Assembly: GCF_900111235.1 (NCBI RefSeq)
Contig: NZ_FOJI01000008.1
Location: 1 to 64,000 of the forward strand
Direction of reading: 5' to 3'
DNA from: [Clostridium] fimetarium
GTDB taxonomy: Bacteria; Bacillota; Clostridia; Lachnospirales; Lachnospiraceae
Length of the DNA: 64,000 bases
Position 1 is the stretch's first letter; each line of letters opens with the position of its first letter. Positions 25,381 to 34,659 of the stretch are shown here, in pieces. The notes below the pieces were generated by a model. The model saw nothing but the letters and a program-made list of their open reading frames with translations. It did no database searches and was not told the DNA's origin. The translations under genes were made by a program, and so were the position numbers.

Positions 25381-26037
25381 TCAAACGCACACTGCATCAA
25401 GCTCACATTGCATCAAATCCATTCTATCAAAAATTGCACTCTGATTTCTTTTTTCCTGATATTCCATAAGCACATAATCCATTACCTTTGGATGTATATT
25501 AAAATCACAACTATATTTTGCAAATATATGTGCTGCTATTTCAGATGTTCTATGAACATTCGATTTTCTGTTCATTACACCAAATATCCTATATTTTACA
25601 GGTTTAAGCATTTCCTCAGTTCTACAGTTGTTAGAAAATTCATGAAAATGATAAAATTCATGAGCTAAATGTATCTCAACCAGTTCCTTCATTGAAATAT
25701 CATATTGAATCCATTTCATTGCTTCCTGTATTTTTCTTAAAGATTTTAAATAAATGTCAATTTTCTTTATATTATCATCATAATATATCTGCGAATGTAT
25801 ATATTCAGACTCACAATCATTATGCATTACAACCACAACTCCATTTTCTTGAAGAATCTGATATAGTTTTCTTTCATTATAGAGCAAAACTGCACTTTTC
25901 CCAATATTAATGCTATTTTGAATATAGGATTTTTTGTCTGCTTTGGATATATATTGAAATATAATATCTTGCTTTAACTCACTATAACCCATCAATTCAT
26001 CTGAAATATCTTCAAGATTATTCATACTTGTCGCCAT
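25381..26037 (-). CDS. Metallopeptidase-like protein with HEFYH motif
   Basis: The protein (about 218 residues from ATG 26037) has HLAHEFYHFHEF, an HExxH zinc site, followed about 35 residues on by RTSEIAAHIFAK, whose Glu could be the third ligand, as in gluzincin-like peptidases. No signal peptide is present. The start is uncertain. TTG 26058 would place the start inside the 29-bp repeat, ATG 26037 abuts it, and ATG 26028 is nine bases further in. It lies between HyuA and the FAD oxidoreductase on the same strand. Peptidase activity and any link to those genes are inference. Confidence 0.55.
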   Translation of the reverse strand: MATSMNNLEDISDELMGYSELKQDIIFQYISKADKKSYIQNSINIGKSAVLLYNERKLYQILQENGVVVVMHNDCESEYIHSQIYYDDNIKKIDIYLKSLRKIQEAMKWIQYDISMKELVEIHLAHEFYHFHEFSNNCRTEEMLKPVKYRIFGVMNRKSNVHRTSEIAAHIFAKYSCDFNIHPKVMDYVLMEYQEKRNQSAIFDRMDLMQCELDAVCV

Positions 26038-26065
26038 TCCTGTGGCCTGCTTTTGCAAGACACCT
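26037..26065. repeat. 29-bp hairpin-bearing repeat, copy 2
   Basis: This 29-mer matches 14528-14556 at 27/29 positions and contains the same TGC-TTTT-GCA core hairpin. Here it lies between the HyuA stop and the start region of the metallopeptidase-like gene. Confidence 0.7.
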
Positions 26066-26070
26066 CACCA

Positions 26071-28218
26071 TCAATCTTTTGCTGCAACTGCAATTATCTT
26101 ATCATTTTCACCAATGAATTCTAATTCCATCTGTGCTAAAGAAAGTAACTGTTCCTGACTTACTACACCACTCAAGTCAACCATCTTCTGTTTAAAAAAC
26201 AAATATGCTTTTGGAAGTGTGGCCCCTGCATCTGTATATTGTGTCATATCATCGATAAATTCGACATACTTTTTCAAAAGGTCAGTTTTATTCATGATAA
26301 TCAGTTTTGCATTGTTCTTTTGAAGTCTGATAACCCCTTCTTCATCTACAATACGAACCAAATTCTTCTTAGTTCTAATCAATCCAAAAATGGCTTTTGA
26401 AATCTTTTTCACTTCAAATGCGTGCCAACGACCTATTGTTGCAACATAACTAATTACATTTTTTTCAACCTGCGCTGAATCTTGAACAATATCAATAATC
26501 TCATCTATTGTTTTTGTTTGTGAATTCAAATCTTTTGTACGCAGTTCTGTTGCACCTGTTGCAATTGCACGAAGAATACTTTTCTGACTATCAATTTCTA
26601 TTGCTATCTCAACTGTATCAGGATTTGCACCAGCTTTTGTTACAATTTCCATAATATCACTTCTGATTTTTCTAATATCTTCGTGGGTTGGATTTGTCAC
26701 ATTACGTTCGATTTGTTCTCTTACAAGGGCAAGTGCAACTCCAATTGTCGAGATATATGGTGCATTTTTTGCTATTTTTTGCCTTATTCCAAGCTTTTCA
26801 CCTAGAAAGGGAGTTACTACAGATGCAGAACCACCGCCACCTACTAGGTAAATCAGGTTTTTATTTAAATCATAATCTTTAATTAAGTCTTCTACAATTA
26901 CTGATATTTTTTTTATTGCAATGTTCATTGTCTGCTGACATGCTTCTTCAACCGTAACACCAGCTTTTTCAGCCAATACTGCCCACGCCTTTGTTGCTAC
27001 TAACGCATTACCATGAGCATAATCACTCTCTGGAACATATCCAAGAATATTTGCTGCACCAGCCAATGTAAGCGCATACGATTTTTGACCATCACATTCA
27101 ACAACCACATAATTTGCAACATCATCTTCTCTAGGTGCAATCAATTTCAATTTTGGGTTAATCATATTACTTTCGTCGGCAAAAACTTCATATCCCATAT
27201 CAGCAATATGCGCAGATCTTGGACCTACATCTGAAATTTTCCCGTGTTCCATTACAATCATACTACCGCCGGCAATTCCTAGTGTTCTTACATCCAGTGA
27301 TGTAAGATACAGTTTTCTTCCACCTACCTGAGCATTTTTTATCATTACTTTACCATCTTTGATTGCTGAAATATCTGTTGATGTTCCACCAACTTCAAGG
27401 AAAATGCCATCCGTTATCTTTTCATACATAAGTGCTCCAGCAACCCCTGCTGCGAGTCCGGATAGCATTGTTAATATCGGCCTTTTTCTAACTTCATCAA
27501 CGCTCATTACTCCACCGTCACAGCGCATGATCATTAATGGCTTTTTAATATTTGCCTCTCTGACAGATTTTTCAGTCATATTGGCAGTTTCCATCATTTT
27601 AGGAATTAATGCAGCATTTACAACTGCAGTTCTAGTTCTTGCCTGAAGACCATATAGCTGTGATATTTCATATCCACCAGTTGCCAAAATTGCGTTTTTA
27701 TTTGCAGCTTCAATGACTTTCTTTTCATTTTCTGGATTATCAACCGAATATGCTTCCGAAGCCACAACCACCTGTGCTTCACTCTCAATTAGCGTATTTA
27801 TACTCTCCTGCATATTATTTTCTGTTAATTTTGAAGAATCTAAAAAAGTATGAGTCGTATACAGAAATTTTCCTGGTGCAAGTTCTATATTGCCAACGGT
27901 TGTTTCGGTTTTTGCTTTTCCAGCTTCAAATCCAGTCCCCATTCCGAGTACGCCTACTTTAGCGACATCCCCTTCAAGTAATGCATTTGTTGCCTGTGTT
28001 GTTCCGTGTGCTATAAAAATCACATCTTCTGGATCAATATTATTTTCTGTTAGGACTTTATTGATTGCCTCAACAATTCCCAATGCAACGCCCTGTTTTG
28101 CATGATGTGTAGTTGGGACTTTTGCTTTTGCAATTACCTCATAAGTCTGATTGTCAATGACAACTGCATCTGTAAATGTTCCACCGACATCAATACCAAG
28201 TCTCACTTTATTTTTCAT
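26071..28218 (-). CDS. Hydantoinase/oxoprolinase-family protein (HyuA type)
   Basis: The 715-residue protein opens with RLGIDVGGTFTDAVVIDNQT and has HGTTQATNALLEG. The ASKHA ATPase core continues with MRCDGGVMS, EVGGTSTDIS and LVGGGGSASVVTPFLGEKLG. HyuA proteins use ATP to open cyclic amides such as hydantoins or 5-oxoproline, usually with HyuB. No HyuB is present, and about 200 extra C-terminal residues follow the HyuA core. It lies after a permease and before an FAD oxidoreductase, so a role in using an imported cyclic or acidic compound is likely. The substrate is unknown. Confidence 0.85.
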   Translation of the reverse strand: MKNKVRLGIDVGGTFTDAVVIDNQTYEVIAKAKVPTTHHAKQGVALGIVEAINKVLTENNIDPEDVIFIAHGTTQATNALLEGDVAKVGVLGMGTGFEAGKAKTETTVGNIELAPGKFLYTTHTFLDSSKLTENNMQESINTLIESEAQVVVASEAYSVDNPENEKKVIEAANKNAILATGGYEISQLYGLQARTRTAVVNAALIPKMMETANMTEKSVREANIKKPLMIMRCDGGVMSVDEVRKRPILTMLSGLAAGVAGALMYEKITDGIFLEVGGTSTDISAIKDGKVMIKNAQVGGRKLYLTSLDVRTLGIAGGSMIVMEHGKISDVGPRSAHIADMGYEVFADESNMINPKLKLIAPREDDVANYVVVECDGQKSYALTLAGAANILGYVPESDYAHGNALVATKAWAVLAEKAGVTVEEACQQTMNIAIKKISVIVEDLIKDYDLNKNLIYLVGGGGSASVVTPFLGEKLGIRQKIAKNAPYISTIGVALALVREQIERNVTNPTHEDIRKIRSDIMEIVTKAGANPDTVEIAIEIDSQKSILRAIATGATELRTKDLNSQTKTIDEIIDIVQDSAQVEKNVISYVATIGRWHAFEVKKISKAIFGLIRTKKNLVRIVDEEGVIRLQKNNAKLIIMNKTDLLKKYVEFIDDMTQYTDAGATLPKAYLFFKQKMVDLSGVVSQEQLLSLAQMELEFIGENDKIIAVAAKD

Positions 28219-28243
28219 ACTTTTTCTCCATTCCCGTACATTT

Positions 28244-28272
28244 CAAGATTTGTGCCTATGGCACAAATCTTG
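28244..28272. repeat. Perfect 13-bp hairpin between permease and HyuA genes
   Basis: CAAGATTTGTGCC and GGCACAAATCTTG pair exactly around TAT. On the minus strand no T-run follows closely, so it may be an RNA-processing or stability element between the two genes. Its TTTGTGCC/GGCACAAA core resembles the hairpin at 40592-40620. Confidence 0.7.
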
Positions 28273-28299
28273 TGTACTTTCTTCTCTATAACATTTAAT

Positions 28300-29589
28300 C
28301 TAATATATAAAAATTGCTGTATAAACCAATGTAATCAATGCAATAACCATTGTATATGGTAGTGTTGATTTCAATATTTCATTTACATCAACTTTTGCAA
28401 AATCAGCAGTAATTACATTCTGTGTATTAGTTGGATCTGATACACACTGAACAATACTTGTACTTCTAAGTGCCATTCCGATTGCTGCTGGATTCATTGT
28501 TCCTGCTGCCAACAAAATATTTGCGATTCCTGAACCTAAACCATACATGTTTAATGGGCCTCTATATAAAGCCAATGGTGACAATACTGCAAACATAATA
28601 ACATATGCGACTGGTGATGTAGGCAAAACTGCCTTAATAAGTGGTTGCATCAATGCAGTTGTATATGTTGATGTCACACCATTTAAGAGTATACCAATAC
28701 CCATCATCAAGCCGATTACGCCGGCTACATCCTTCGTTCCTTCAACAACTCCATTTGAAATAACCTGAATAATCTTCTTTGGTGAGGTAACAAGTGTTGT
28801 AAATACAATTGCTACAAGTAAACTTGTTTCTGCATTAAACTTCAGTGCAAATACTAATATAATGGGTACAAGTGGTGAAAGCATTGCAACAACATTTACC
28901 TTCTTTGGTGCTTCCTTTTCTGGAACTGCCCATGAACTTCTTACTGATTTTTGTTTTACATTTATAAAGATATAAATCAATGTTACAACCGCACTGATTG
29001 CACCCATGATTAATGAGGTTGATTTAATCAATCCAATATCCATACCAATTGTATCTATGTACATCTGATAATTTGCTACGTTAAATAATAAACCAATACT
29101 AAGTCCCATAAGTACAAGACTTGCCGAAACAACTGGTGCCACACCAGCTGAAAGGAGCAATGGAATGACGATTGTTGAAACCATGATAACAGGACCAGCT
29201 CCACTGATTGCGGTAAATATAACTGCCGTTGCTGCTGTGAGTACAACTGCTATTGCAACTGGCTTATCTCCTGCCATCTCTGCAGCTTTTCTGATGATTG
29301 CATCTGCAATCCCCTGTTTTTGAATAATCTTTGCAAAGATCGATCCAAAAATTGTTGCCATAATCGTACTTGCTAATTTTGCTGAACCTGATGCAATGAC
29401 AAAAGCCATAATGGTCTGTCCGCCAGTTCCCGCAGGGGATCTAAACGGAACTCCTGCAATCACTGCAATTACAATGCCTAAAATTGGTAGTGCCAATATC
29501 GCTGGCAATTTTTTTGTCATCATTAAAATGATGGCTCCGATAAAAACTAATAAAATCAAAACTACTTGAACATTAATAACATTTCCCAT
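28300..29589 (-). CDS. Organic-anion permease of the ion-transporter (CitMHS/GntP-like) superfamily
   Basis: The 429-residue integral membrane protein has about 11-12 hydrophobic helices. The N-terminal VQVVLILLVFIGAIILMMTK is followed by KLPAILALPILGIVIAVIAG. A FTAISGAGPVIM re-entrant-type loop follows, and the second half repeats the layout with RGPLNMYGLGSGIANILLAAGTMNP. This fits citrate/gluconate-type proton or sodium symporters. The substrate may be a sugar acid or amino-sugar derivative, given the nanE/ROK genes upstream and HyuA downstream. Specificity is inference. Confidence 0.75.
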   Translation of the reverse strand: MGNVINVQVVLILLVFIGAIILMMTKKLPAILALPILGIVIAVIAGVPFRSPAGTGGQTIMAFVIASGSAKLASTIMATIFGSIFAKIIQKQGIADAIIRKAAEMAGDKPVAIAVVLTAATAVIFTAISGAGPVIMVSTIVIPLLLSAGVAPVVSASLVLMGLSIGLLFNVANYQMYIDTIGMDIGLIKSTSLIMGAISAVVTLIYIFINVKQKSVRSSWAVPEKEAPKKVNVVAMLSPLVPIILVFALKFNAETSLLVAIVFTTLVTSPKKIIQVISNGVVEGTKDVAGVIGLMMGIGILLNGVTSTYTTALMQPLIKAVLPTSPVAYVIMFAVLSPLALYRGPLNMYGLGSGIANILLAAGTMNPAAIGMALRSTSIVQCVSDPTNTQNVITADFAKVDVNEILKSTLPYTMVIALITLVYTAIFIY

Positions 29590-29648
29590 AATAACACTCC
29601 TGCTTTCTTTTATTTTAATTGATTAAATCATACAAATCATTTTTACTA

Positions 29649-30464
29649 CTACCTATCTAAAATTGCGTTTAAAGTGGAATCGTATATCGCCTCTCTATTT
29701 TTTCTATCCTCTTGAATATAATTGGCATATATAATATCCATGATAATAAGTACAGGAAATTGAGGAGAAATCACATTTCCATATTCTAAATTCTTCTTCA
29801 CTGATGCTAGTATTACCTCATCAAATTTTAATAAGTATTCACTGCTGTTTTTTGATGTAAGCAAAATCGTCGTTGCCTCTTTCTCTCTTGCACTCTCCAT
29901 TGCTGATATTACTTCTTTTGTTATTCCACTTATGCTGATTCCAATCACAAGAGAATCTTTGTCAAGTCTCACTGAATTCATCATAAGCAAATGTGCATCT
30001 GTAATTGATTCAACATCTACGCCAATTCTCATAAACCGCATTTTGAATTCCTGTGCAGCCAACCCAGAACTTCCCATTCCATAAACGTAAACCCTTCTTT
30101 TCGTTGCGATAAGCTTTGTAACTCGTTTAATCTGGTCATTATTTATCAGGTTATAACTTTTATTCAATAACTCCTGATAAGTATTCAGCACCTCCTTTGT
30201 ATACTCCTCAACTTTCACTTCCTCTTCCATAAAATGCTCTTGGTAGTGGTATATAAATTCACGATACCCCAAGTAACCAATCTTTTTGGAAAATCGTGAT
30301 AATGATGCCTCTGAAATGAACAGGCTTTTTGCTATTTCTTTTGATGAAAAATCCACTTCTTTTTTATTTGAAATAAAAAAATCAGCAATTGTTTTTTCTA
30401 CATTTGTAAAGTCATCGTAACATGATTCAATTATTGGAATTACACTTTTCTCATATTCTTTCAT
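29649..30464 (-). CDS. RpiR-family regulator (HTH plus SIS domain)
   Basis: The 271-residue protein has an N-terminal helix-turn-helix (NVEKTIADFFISNKKEVDFS followed by SKEIAKSLFISEASLSRFSK) and a sugar-isomerase (SIS) phosphosugar-binding domain with VYGMGSSGLAAQEF, GISISGITKEV and LTSKNSSEY. RpiR proteins sense phosphosugars. Its place directly after the ROK kinase and nanE suggests ManNAc-6-P or GlcNAc-6-P as ligand. Inverted repeats upstream of nanE are candidate sites. Confidence 0.92.
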   Translation of the reverse strand: MKEYEKSVIPIIESCYDDFTNVEKTIADFFISNKKEVDFSSKEIAKSLFISEASLSRFSKKIGYLGYREFIYHYQEHFMEEEVKVEEYTKEVLNTYQELLNKSYNLINNDQIKRVTKLIATKRRVYVYGMGSSGLAAQEFKMRFMRIGVDVESITDAHLLMMNSVRLDKDSLVIGISISGITKEVISAMESAREKEATTILLTSKNSSEYLLKFDEVILASVKKNLEYGNVISPQFPVLIIMDIIYANYIQEDRKNREAIYDSTLNAILDR

Positions 30465-30483
30465 TTTTCCCCTAAACTTGTCT

Positions 30484-31365
30484 TCAATTATTATTTTTAA
30501 AATTAAGATATGCTCCTAAAATTCCAGCTTGATTTCCATTTTCTGCAAAAACTAATTTTATTTTTTTCCCAACTTCTTCTATTAAATATTTATCCATACT
30601 TTTTCTAATACGCTCATAAAGGTATTCCTTTTGTTTCGTAATACCTCCACCTAAAACTACTACCTCTGGATTTATAACATAACAAATATTTGCTATTCCA
30701 TACCCTAAGTTATCACAAAACTCATCTATGGCATCCATGCATATGCTATCGCCTGTCTGTGCCATTTCAAAAATTTTAATACCATTTAATTCTTTAATGT
30801 CACATGCCTTTAACGATGCCACTTTACTAACAAGTGCACTAGTTGAAGCTGTTTTCTGAAAATTTGAACCATTCATATTCATATATCCAACTTCACCTGC
30901 ACTGTGAAATGCGCCGTGGAAAATTTTATTATCAATGATAATACAACCTCCAATTCCAGTTCCTATCGTCAGACATAGGCTAACTTTACTGCCTTTTGAT
31001 GCGCCTATTAGCTGTTCGGACAACCCTGCACAAGATACATCATTTTCAACTTCACATGGTATATGAAACTGGGCTTCTAATATCTTTTTTATCTCAATTC
31101 CAGTGTAATTAGGAATACTATCATTTGCATAAATTATTTTTCCATTTAGGTGGTCTACCATACCCGCTGTCGCAATACAAATTCCAGACAATGAATATTC
31201 TCTTATATTTAGTTCAATTAACTCCCGCACTTTTTGCATTATGTGCGGTCCGCCGCCTCTGGCTTCGGTTGGTGTTTCATGATTTTCAACTATTTCACCA
31301 TGTTCATTCATGATTCCATATTTAATCATTGTTCCACCAATATCAAATGAGATATATTTTTTCAT
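30484..31365 (-). CDS. ROK-family sugar kinase, probable N-acetylmannosamine kinase
   Basis: The 293-residue protein begins with the ATP-binding FDIGGTMIKYGIMNEHG and has TIGTGIGGCIII, HSAGEVGYM and VVLGGGITKQK. The usual ROK zinc motif (CxCGxxGCxE) is absent: after AGEVGYM the sequence runs into SNFQKTASTSALV. This places it with zinc-less ROK kinases. Adjacency to nanE makes ManNAc the best guess as substrate, but glucose, GlcNAc or a beta-glucoside cannot be excluded. Confidence 0.85.
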   Translation of the reverse strand: MKKYISFDIGGTMIKYGIMNEHGEIVENHETPTEARGGGPHIMQKVRELIELNIREYSLSGICIATAGMVDHLNGKIIYANDSIPNYTGIEIKKILEAQFHIPCEVENDVSCAGLSEQLIGASKGSKVSLCLTIGTGIGGCIIIDNKIFHGAFHSAGEVGYMNMNGSNFQKTASTSALVSKVASLKACDIKELNGIKIFEMAQTGDSICMDAIDEFCDNLGYGIANICYVINPEVVVLGGGITKQKEYLYERIRKSMDKYLIEEVGKKIKLVFAENGNQAGILGAYLNFKNNN

Positions 31366-31450
31366 ATGAACTCCTTGACTATTGCTTATTGTTATATAGT
31401 TTCTTAACAGAACTTTTTAATCGTTATTACCTCTAAATTCTTATCATTTC

Positions 31451-32137
31451 TTAATTCAATGCTTCTGCAAATTTTTTAGTGATAAGCTGTGGTCTTGTTA
31501 TTGCACTGCCTACTACCACGCTATAACATCCAATTTCTATCACCCTTTTCGCTTTTTGTGGAGTATCAATATTTCCTTCTGCAATCACTTTTCCTTTTAC
31601 CTTGCTAAGAATGGTTCTTATTATTTCAAAATCATTATTTTCGATTTTTAAATTTTTGCTATAATCAGTATAGCCAACCAGTGTTGTTCCTATAAAATCA
31701 AAGCCTAATTTATCTGCATGTATTGCTTCTTCAATAGTCGAACAATCTGCAAGCAAACTCTGATCTGGGTATTTATCTCTTATCTGCTTATAAAAGTCGT
31801 CAAGTGTCAGATTACTGGGTCTTAATCTATTTGTCGCATCAACTGCAAGCAAATCAGGTTCGACTTTCATCAATTCATCAACCTCTTTCATTGTTGGGGT
31901 AATATATATTTGACTATCCTGATAGTCTCTTTTGATAATTCCAATGATTGGCAGATTTACTTTATCTTTAATTTCACCAATATCTTCAACTGAATTCGCT
32001 CTTATCCCATAAGCGCCACCTTCTTTTGCTGCGATTGCCATTCTTCCCATAATAAATGATGAATGAAGTGGTTCTGTTTCAAGTGCTTGGCAGGATACTA
32101 TCAGTTTTCCTTCCAACGTAGATATATCTTTTTTCAT
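31451..32137 (-). CDS. nanE: N-acylmannosamine-6-phosphate 2-epimerase
   Basis: The start [17 protein letters not shown] at 32137 is chosen from TGGGA six bases upstream; a GTG seven codons earlier is weaker. The 228-residue TIM-barrel protein has [56 protein letters not shown] and [10 protein letters not shown]. It converts ManNAc-6-phosphate to GlcNAc-6-phosphate, which NagA and NagB, encoded divergently beside it, take to fructose-6-phosphate. NanA (sialate lyase) is not in the window. Confidence 0.95.
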   Translation of the reverse strand: MKKDISTLEGKLIVSCQALETEPLHSSFIMGRMAIAAKEGGAYGIRANSVEDIGEIKDKVNLPIIGIIKRDYQDSQIYITPTMKEVDELMKVEPDLLAVDATNRLRPSNLTLDDFYKQIRDKYPDQSLLADCSTIEEAIHADKLGFDFIGTTLVGYTDYSKNLKIENNDFEIIRTILSKVKGKVIAEGNIDTPQKAKRVIEIGCYSVVVGSAITRPQLITKKFAEALN

Positions 32138-32151
32138 ATCAATTCCCATGC

Positions 32152-32176
32152 GTATCACAATCAGTTATTGTGATAC
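32152..32176. promoter_or_regulatory. 9-bp palindrome upstream of nanE, candidate operator
   Basis: GTATCACAA and TTGTGATAC are separated by seven bases, 15 bases before the nanE start. The exact symmetry and position suggest a repressor site, perhaps for the RpiR regulator in this operon. Binding is inference. Confidence 0.5.
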
Positions 32177-32190
32177 TATTAAAATAAAAA

Positions 32191-32241
32191 GTTGAAAGAA
32201 TAATTATCTGCATGGCTCCTCTGTCTTTATTTTCTTTCAAC
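32191..32241 (-). promoter_or_regulatory. Inverted repeat in the nanE/nagB divergent spacer
   Basis: GTTGAAAGAATAA (32191-32203) and TTATTTTCTTTCAAC (32227-32241) are nearly perfect inverted copies. Read toward nanE, the structure is followed by TTTTTATTTT, so it could be an attenuator. The TGAAAG/CTTTCA half-sites also resemble RpiR-type operators. The remaining spacer to 32567 presumably holds promoters for both directions, which I could not assign. Confidence 0.45.
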
Positions 32242-32567
32242 CTGATACATCTTTGTATTATTTTTTCAGTCATATCAGCTTGTTAATTTCTATTATTTTC
32301 AACTGACTTGTATTGATTGTAGTTTCTTTCCATCAATATAATCTATTTTGCAACTAATTTCAATACGATTATGATTTTGGAATCTACTTTCATGTTTTTT
32401 ATGCATATGTTATATATATCAGAATATTATCCGATTTAATTTTGTATATGTTTCACAATAGTATCTAAAACTACTTTCTAAATTTATTTTTCTATAGAAA
32501 ATTCATTCATTGTTGTCTATACTCAGCTTAAGGCTAAACGCCAATACTTATGAAAGAAGATGATACT

Positions 32568-33311
32568 ATGTTAATTTGTACAGCAAATGATTATAATGGT
32601 ATGAGTAGAAAAGCTGCAAATATAATTTCTGCCCAGATAATAATGAAGCCAAATGCAGTTCTTGGGCTTGCAACAGGCTCTACACCCATCGGAACATATC
32701 TCCAGCTCATCAACTGGTATGAAAAAGGAGACCTTGATTTTTCTTTTGTCAGAACGGTTAACTTGGATGAATATAAGGGATTGGATCCGAATAATCTTCA
32801 AAGTTATGCCTATTTTATGAAAACAACACTATTTGATCAGGTTAATATCAGGCCTGTAAATACCAACATTCCAAATGGACTAGAAACAGATATTGACTTT
32901 GAATGTAAGCGTTACAATACTGTAATTAAATCTTTAGGTGATATCGATCTTCAACTACTTGGAATTGGAACAAATGCTCATATTGGTTTCAATGAACCCA
33001 ATTCAGCTTTTGAAAAAGAAACTCACTGCGTCAAACTTAGCCCAAATACAATAGAGTCAAATGCAAGGTTCTTCGAAAATGAAGATGATGTTCCTCGCTT
33101 CGCCTATTCAACAGGAATCAAAAACATTATGCAATCGAAAAAGATTCTTCTGATTGCATCTGGAAAATCAAAGGCAGACGCACTTTACAATTCAATATTC
33201 GGTCCAATAACACCTTCTGTACCCGCATCGATTCTTCAACTTCATAATAATGTTACAATTGTAGCAGATGAAGATGCCCTATCAATCATTAAAGAAAAAG
33301 GATTATTGTAG
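32568..33311 (+). CDS. nagB: Glucosamine-6-phosphate deaminase
   Basis: The start MLICTANDYNGMSRKA at 32568 follows GAAAGAAG; an ATG six codons upstream has no site. The 247-residue protein has LATGSTPIGTY, VNLDEYKGL with the catalytic Asp, GIGTNAHIGFNEP with the catalytic His, and the C-terminal SVPASILQLHNNVTIV. It converts glucosamine-6-phosphate to fructose-6-phosphate and ammonia. It is 99 bp upstream of nagA on the same strand and divergent from nanE. Confidence 0.96.
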   Translation: MLICTANDYNGMSRKAANIISAQIIMKPNAVLGLATGSTPIGTYLQLINWYEKGDLDFSFVRTVNLDEYKGLDPNNLQSYAYFMKTTLFDQVNIRPVNTNIPNGLETDIDFECKRYNTVIKSLGDIDLQLLGIGTNAHIGFNEPNSAFEKETHCVKLSPNTIESNARFFENEDDVPRFAYSTGIKNIMQSKKILLIASGKSKADALYNSIFGPITPSVPASILQLHNNVTIVADEDALSIIKEKGLL

Positions 33312-33410
33312 AGCAATTTAAGGGGGTAATATAATTTGAATTAAATAATGTGATTTAAAATAAATTTCGTATCATTGATTTAAATGACTGGATTAGGAGG
33401 ATAAGTAAAA

Positions 33411-34508
33411 ATGATTATCAAAAATGGCCTTATTTACACTGAAAATTTCAATTTTGAAAAAAAAGATTTGTTTATAGAAAATAATAGGATTGTAGAATCT
33501 TACGCAGACCTTAACGACATAACAGAAATTGACGCTTCCGGCAATTACATTATTCCCGGGCTAGTCGACATTCACACTCACGGTTGCATTGGACATGATT
33601 TTTGCGACAACGACAAGAATGGCCTTATTGCAATTGCAAAATATCTAAGAAAAAATGGTATTACCTCCTTCTGCCCTACTTCAATGACTCTAGCAAAAGA
33701 AGATCTAATCGCTATATATAAAAGTGCATCCACGCCCATGTCAACAGACTGCTCACAAATAGTAGGTCTCAATATGGAAGGTCCATTTATTTCCACTGCA
33801 AAAAAAGGAGCCCAAAATGGCAAATTCATTTCGGCTCCAAACAGTGCATTCTTTTATGAATTAAATAATGCATGTAATCATTTAATTAAATTAGTAACAA
33901 TTGCTCCCGAATCAGAAAATGCATTATCCTTTATTCATGAATTCAAAAATACGGTATCAATATCGTTAGGCCATTCCGAAGCTGACTACGACAAAGCTTC
34001 GGACGCACTGGATGCCGGTGCTAATCACATCACTCATCTATACAACGCCATGCCACCATATAACCACAGAGAACCTGGAATCATCGGTGCCGCCTTTGAC
34101 CATGCTGATACATTTGTTGAGCTTATATGTGATGGCATCCATATCCATCCAAGTGTAATCAGAAGCACCTTTCAATTATTTGGCGACCGTGTCATTCTCA
34201 TTAGTGATTCTATGATGGCTACAGGAATGCCCAATGGCATATATGAACTAGGTAAACAGACTGTCTATATGCAAGACAAAAAAGCTGTTTTAGAGGATGG
34301 TACATTAGCCGGTTCCGCCTCAAATCTTTTTGACTGCATGAGAAATGCAGTTTCCTTTGGCATTCCACTTACCGACGCCGTCAAAGCGGTAACTGCCACT
34401 CCGGCCAAAAGCATTGGTATGTATGACGAACTTGGTAGCCTTTCTGTTGGAAAAAGGGGAGATGTTGTGATTATGGATACTGAAATGAATTTAATTCGTG
34501 TGATTTAA
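33411..34508 (+). CDS. nagA: N-acetylglucosamine-6-phosphate deacetylase
   Basis: The 365-residue amidohydrolase has GLVDIHTHGCIGHDF, the metal ligand Glu in NMEGPFIS, SLGHSEADY, HLYNAMPPYNHREPG, CDGIHIHP, and LISDSMMATGMPNG with the catalytic Asp. AGGAGG precedes the ATG. It removes acetate from GlcNAc-6-P, supplying NagB. Together with nanE and the ROK kinase it completes ManNAc/GlcNAc catabolism to fructose-6-phosphate. Confidence 0.96.
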   Translation: MIIKNGLIYTENFNFEKKDLFIENNRIVESYADLNDITEIDASGNYIIPGLVDIHTHGCIGHDFCDNDKNGLIAIAKYLRKNGITSFCPTSMTLAKEDLIAIYKSASTPMSTDCSQIVGLNMEGPFISTAKKGAQNGKFISAPNSAFFYELNNACNHLIKLVTIAPESENALSFIHEFKNTVSISLGHSEADYDKASDALDAGANHITHLYNAMPPYNHREPGIIGAAFDHADTFVELICDGIHIHPSVIRSTFQLFGDRVILISDSMMATGMPNGIYELGKQTVYMQDKKAVLEDGTLAGSASNLFDCMRNAVSFGIPLTDAVKAVTATPAKSIGMYDELGSLSVGKRGDVVIMDTEMNLIRVI

Positions 34509-34659
34509 TTATAAAACCGATTTAAATTTCCAGTCTCATAGAACCTACTCAATCAACTTGCAAATAGCTTTTCAATAAAATTATTTTGCTAGCTTCTCTA
34601 AAGAATTTATATTTTGATGAAATTACAACTCAGTCGTTGCTACTATATTTTCTTATAAA

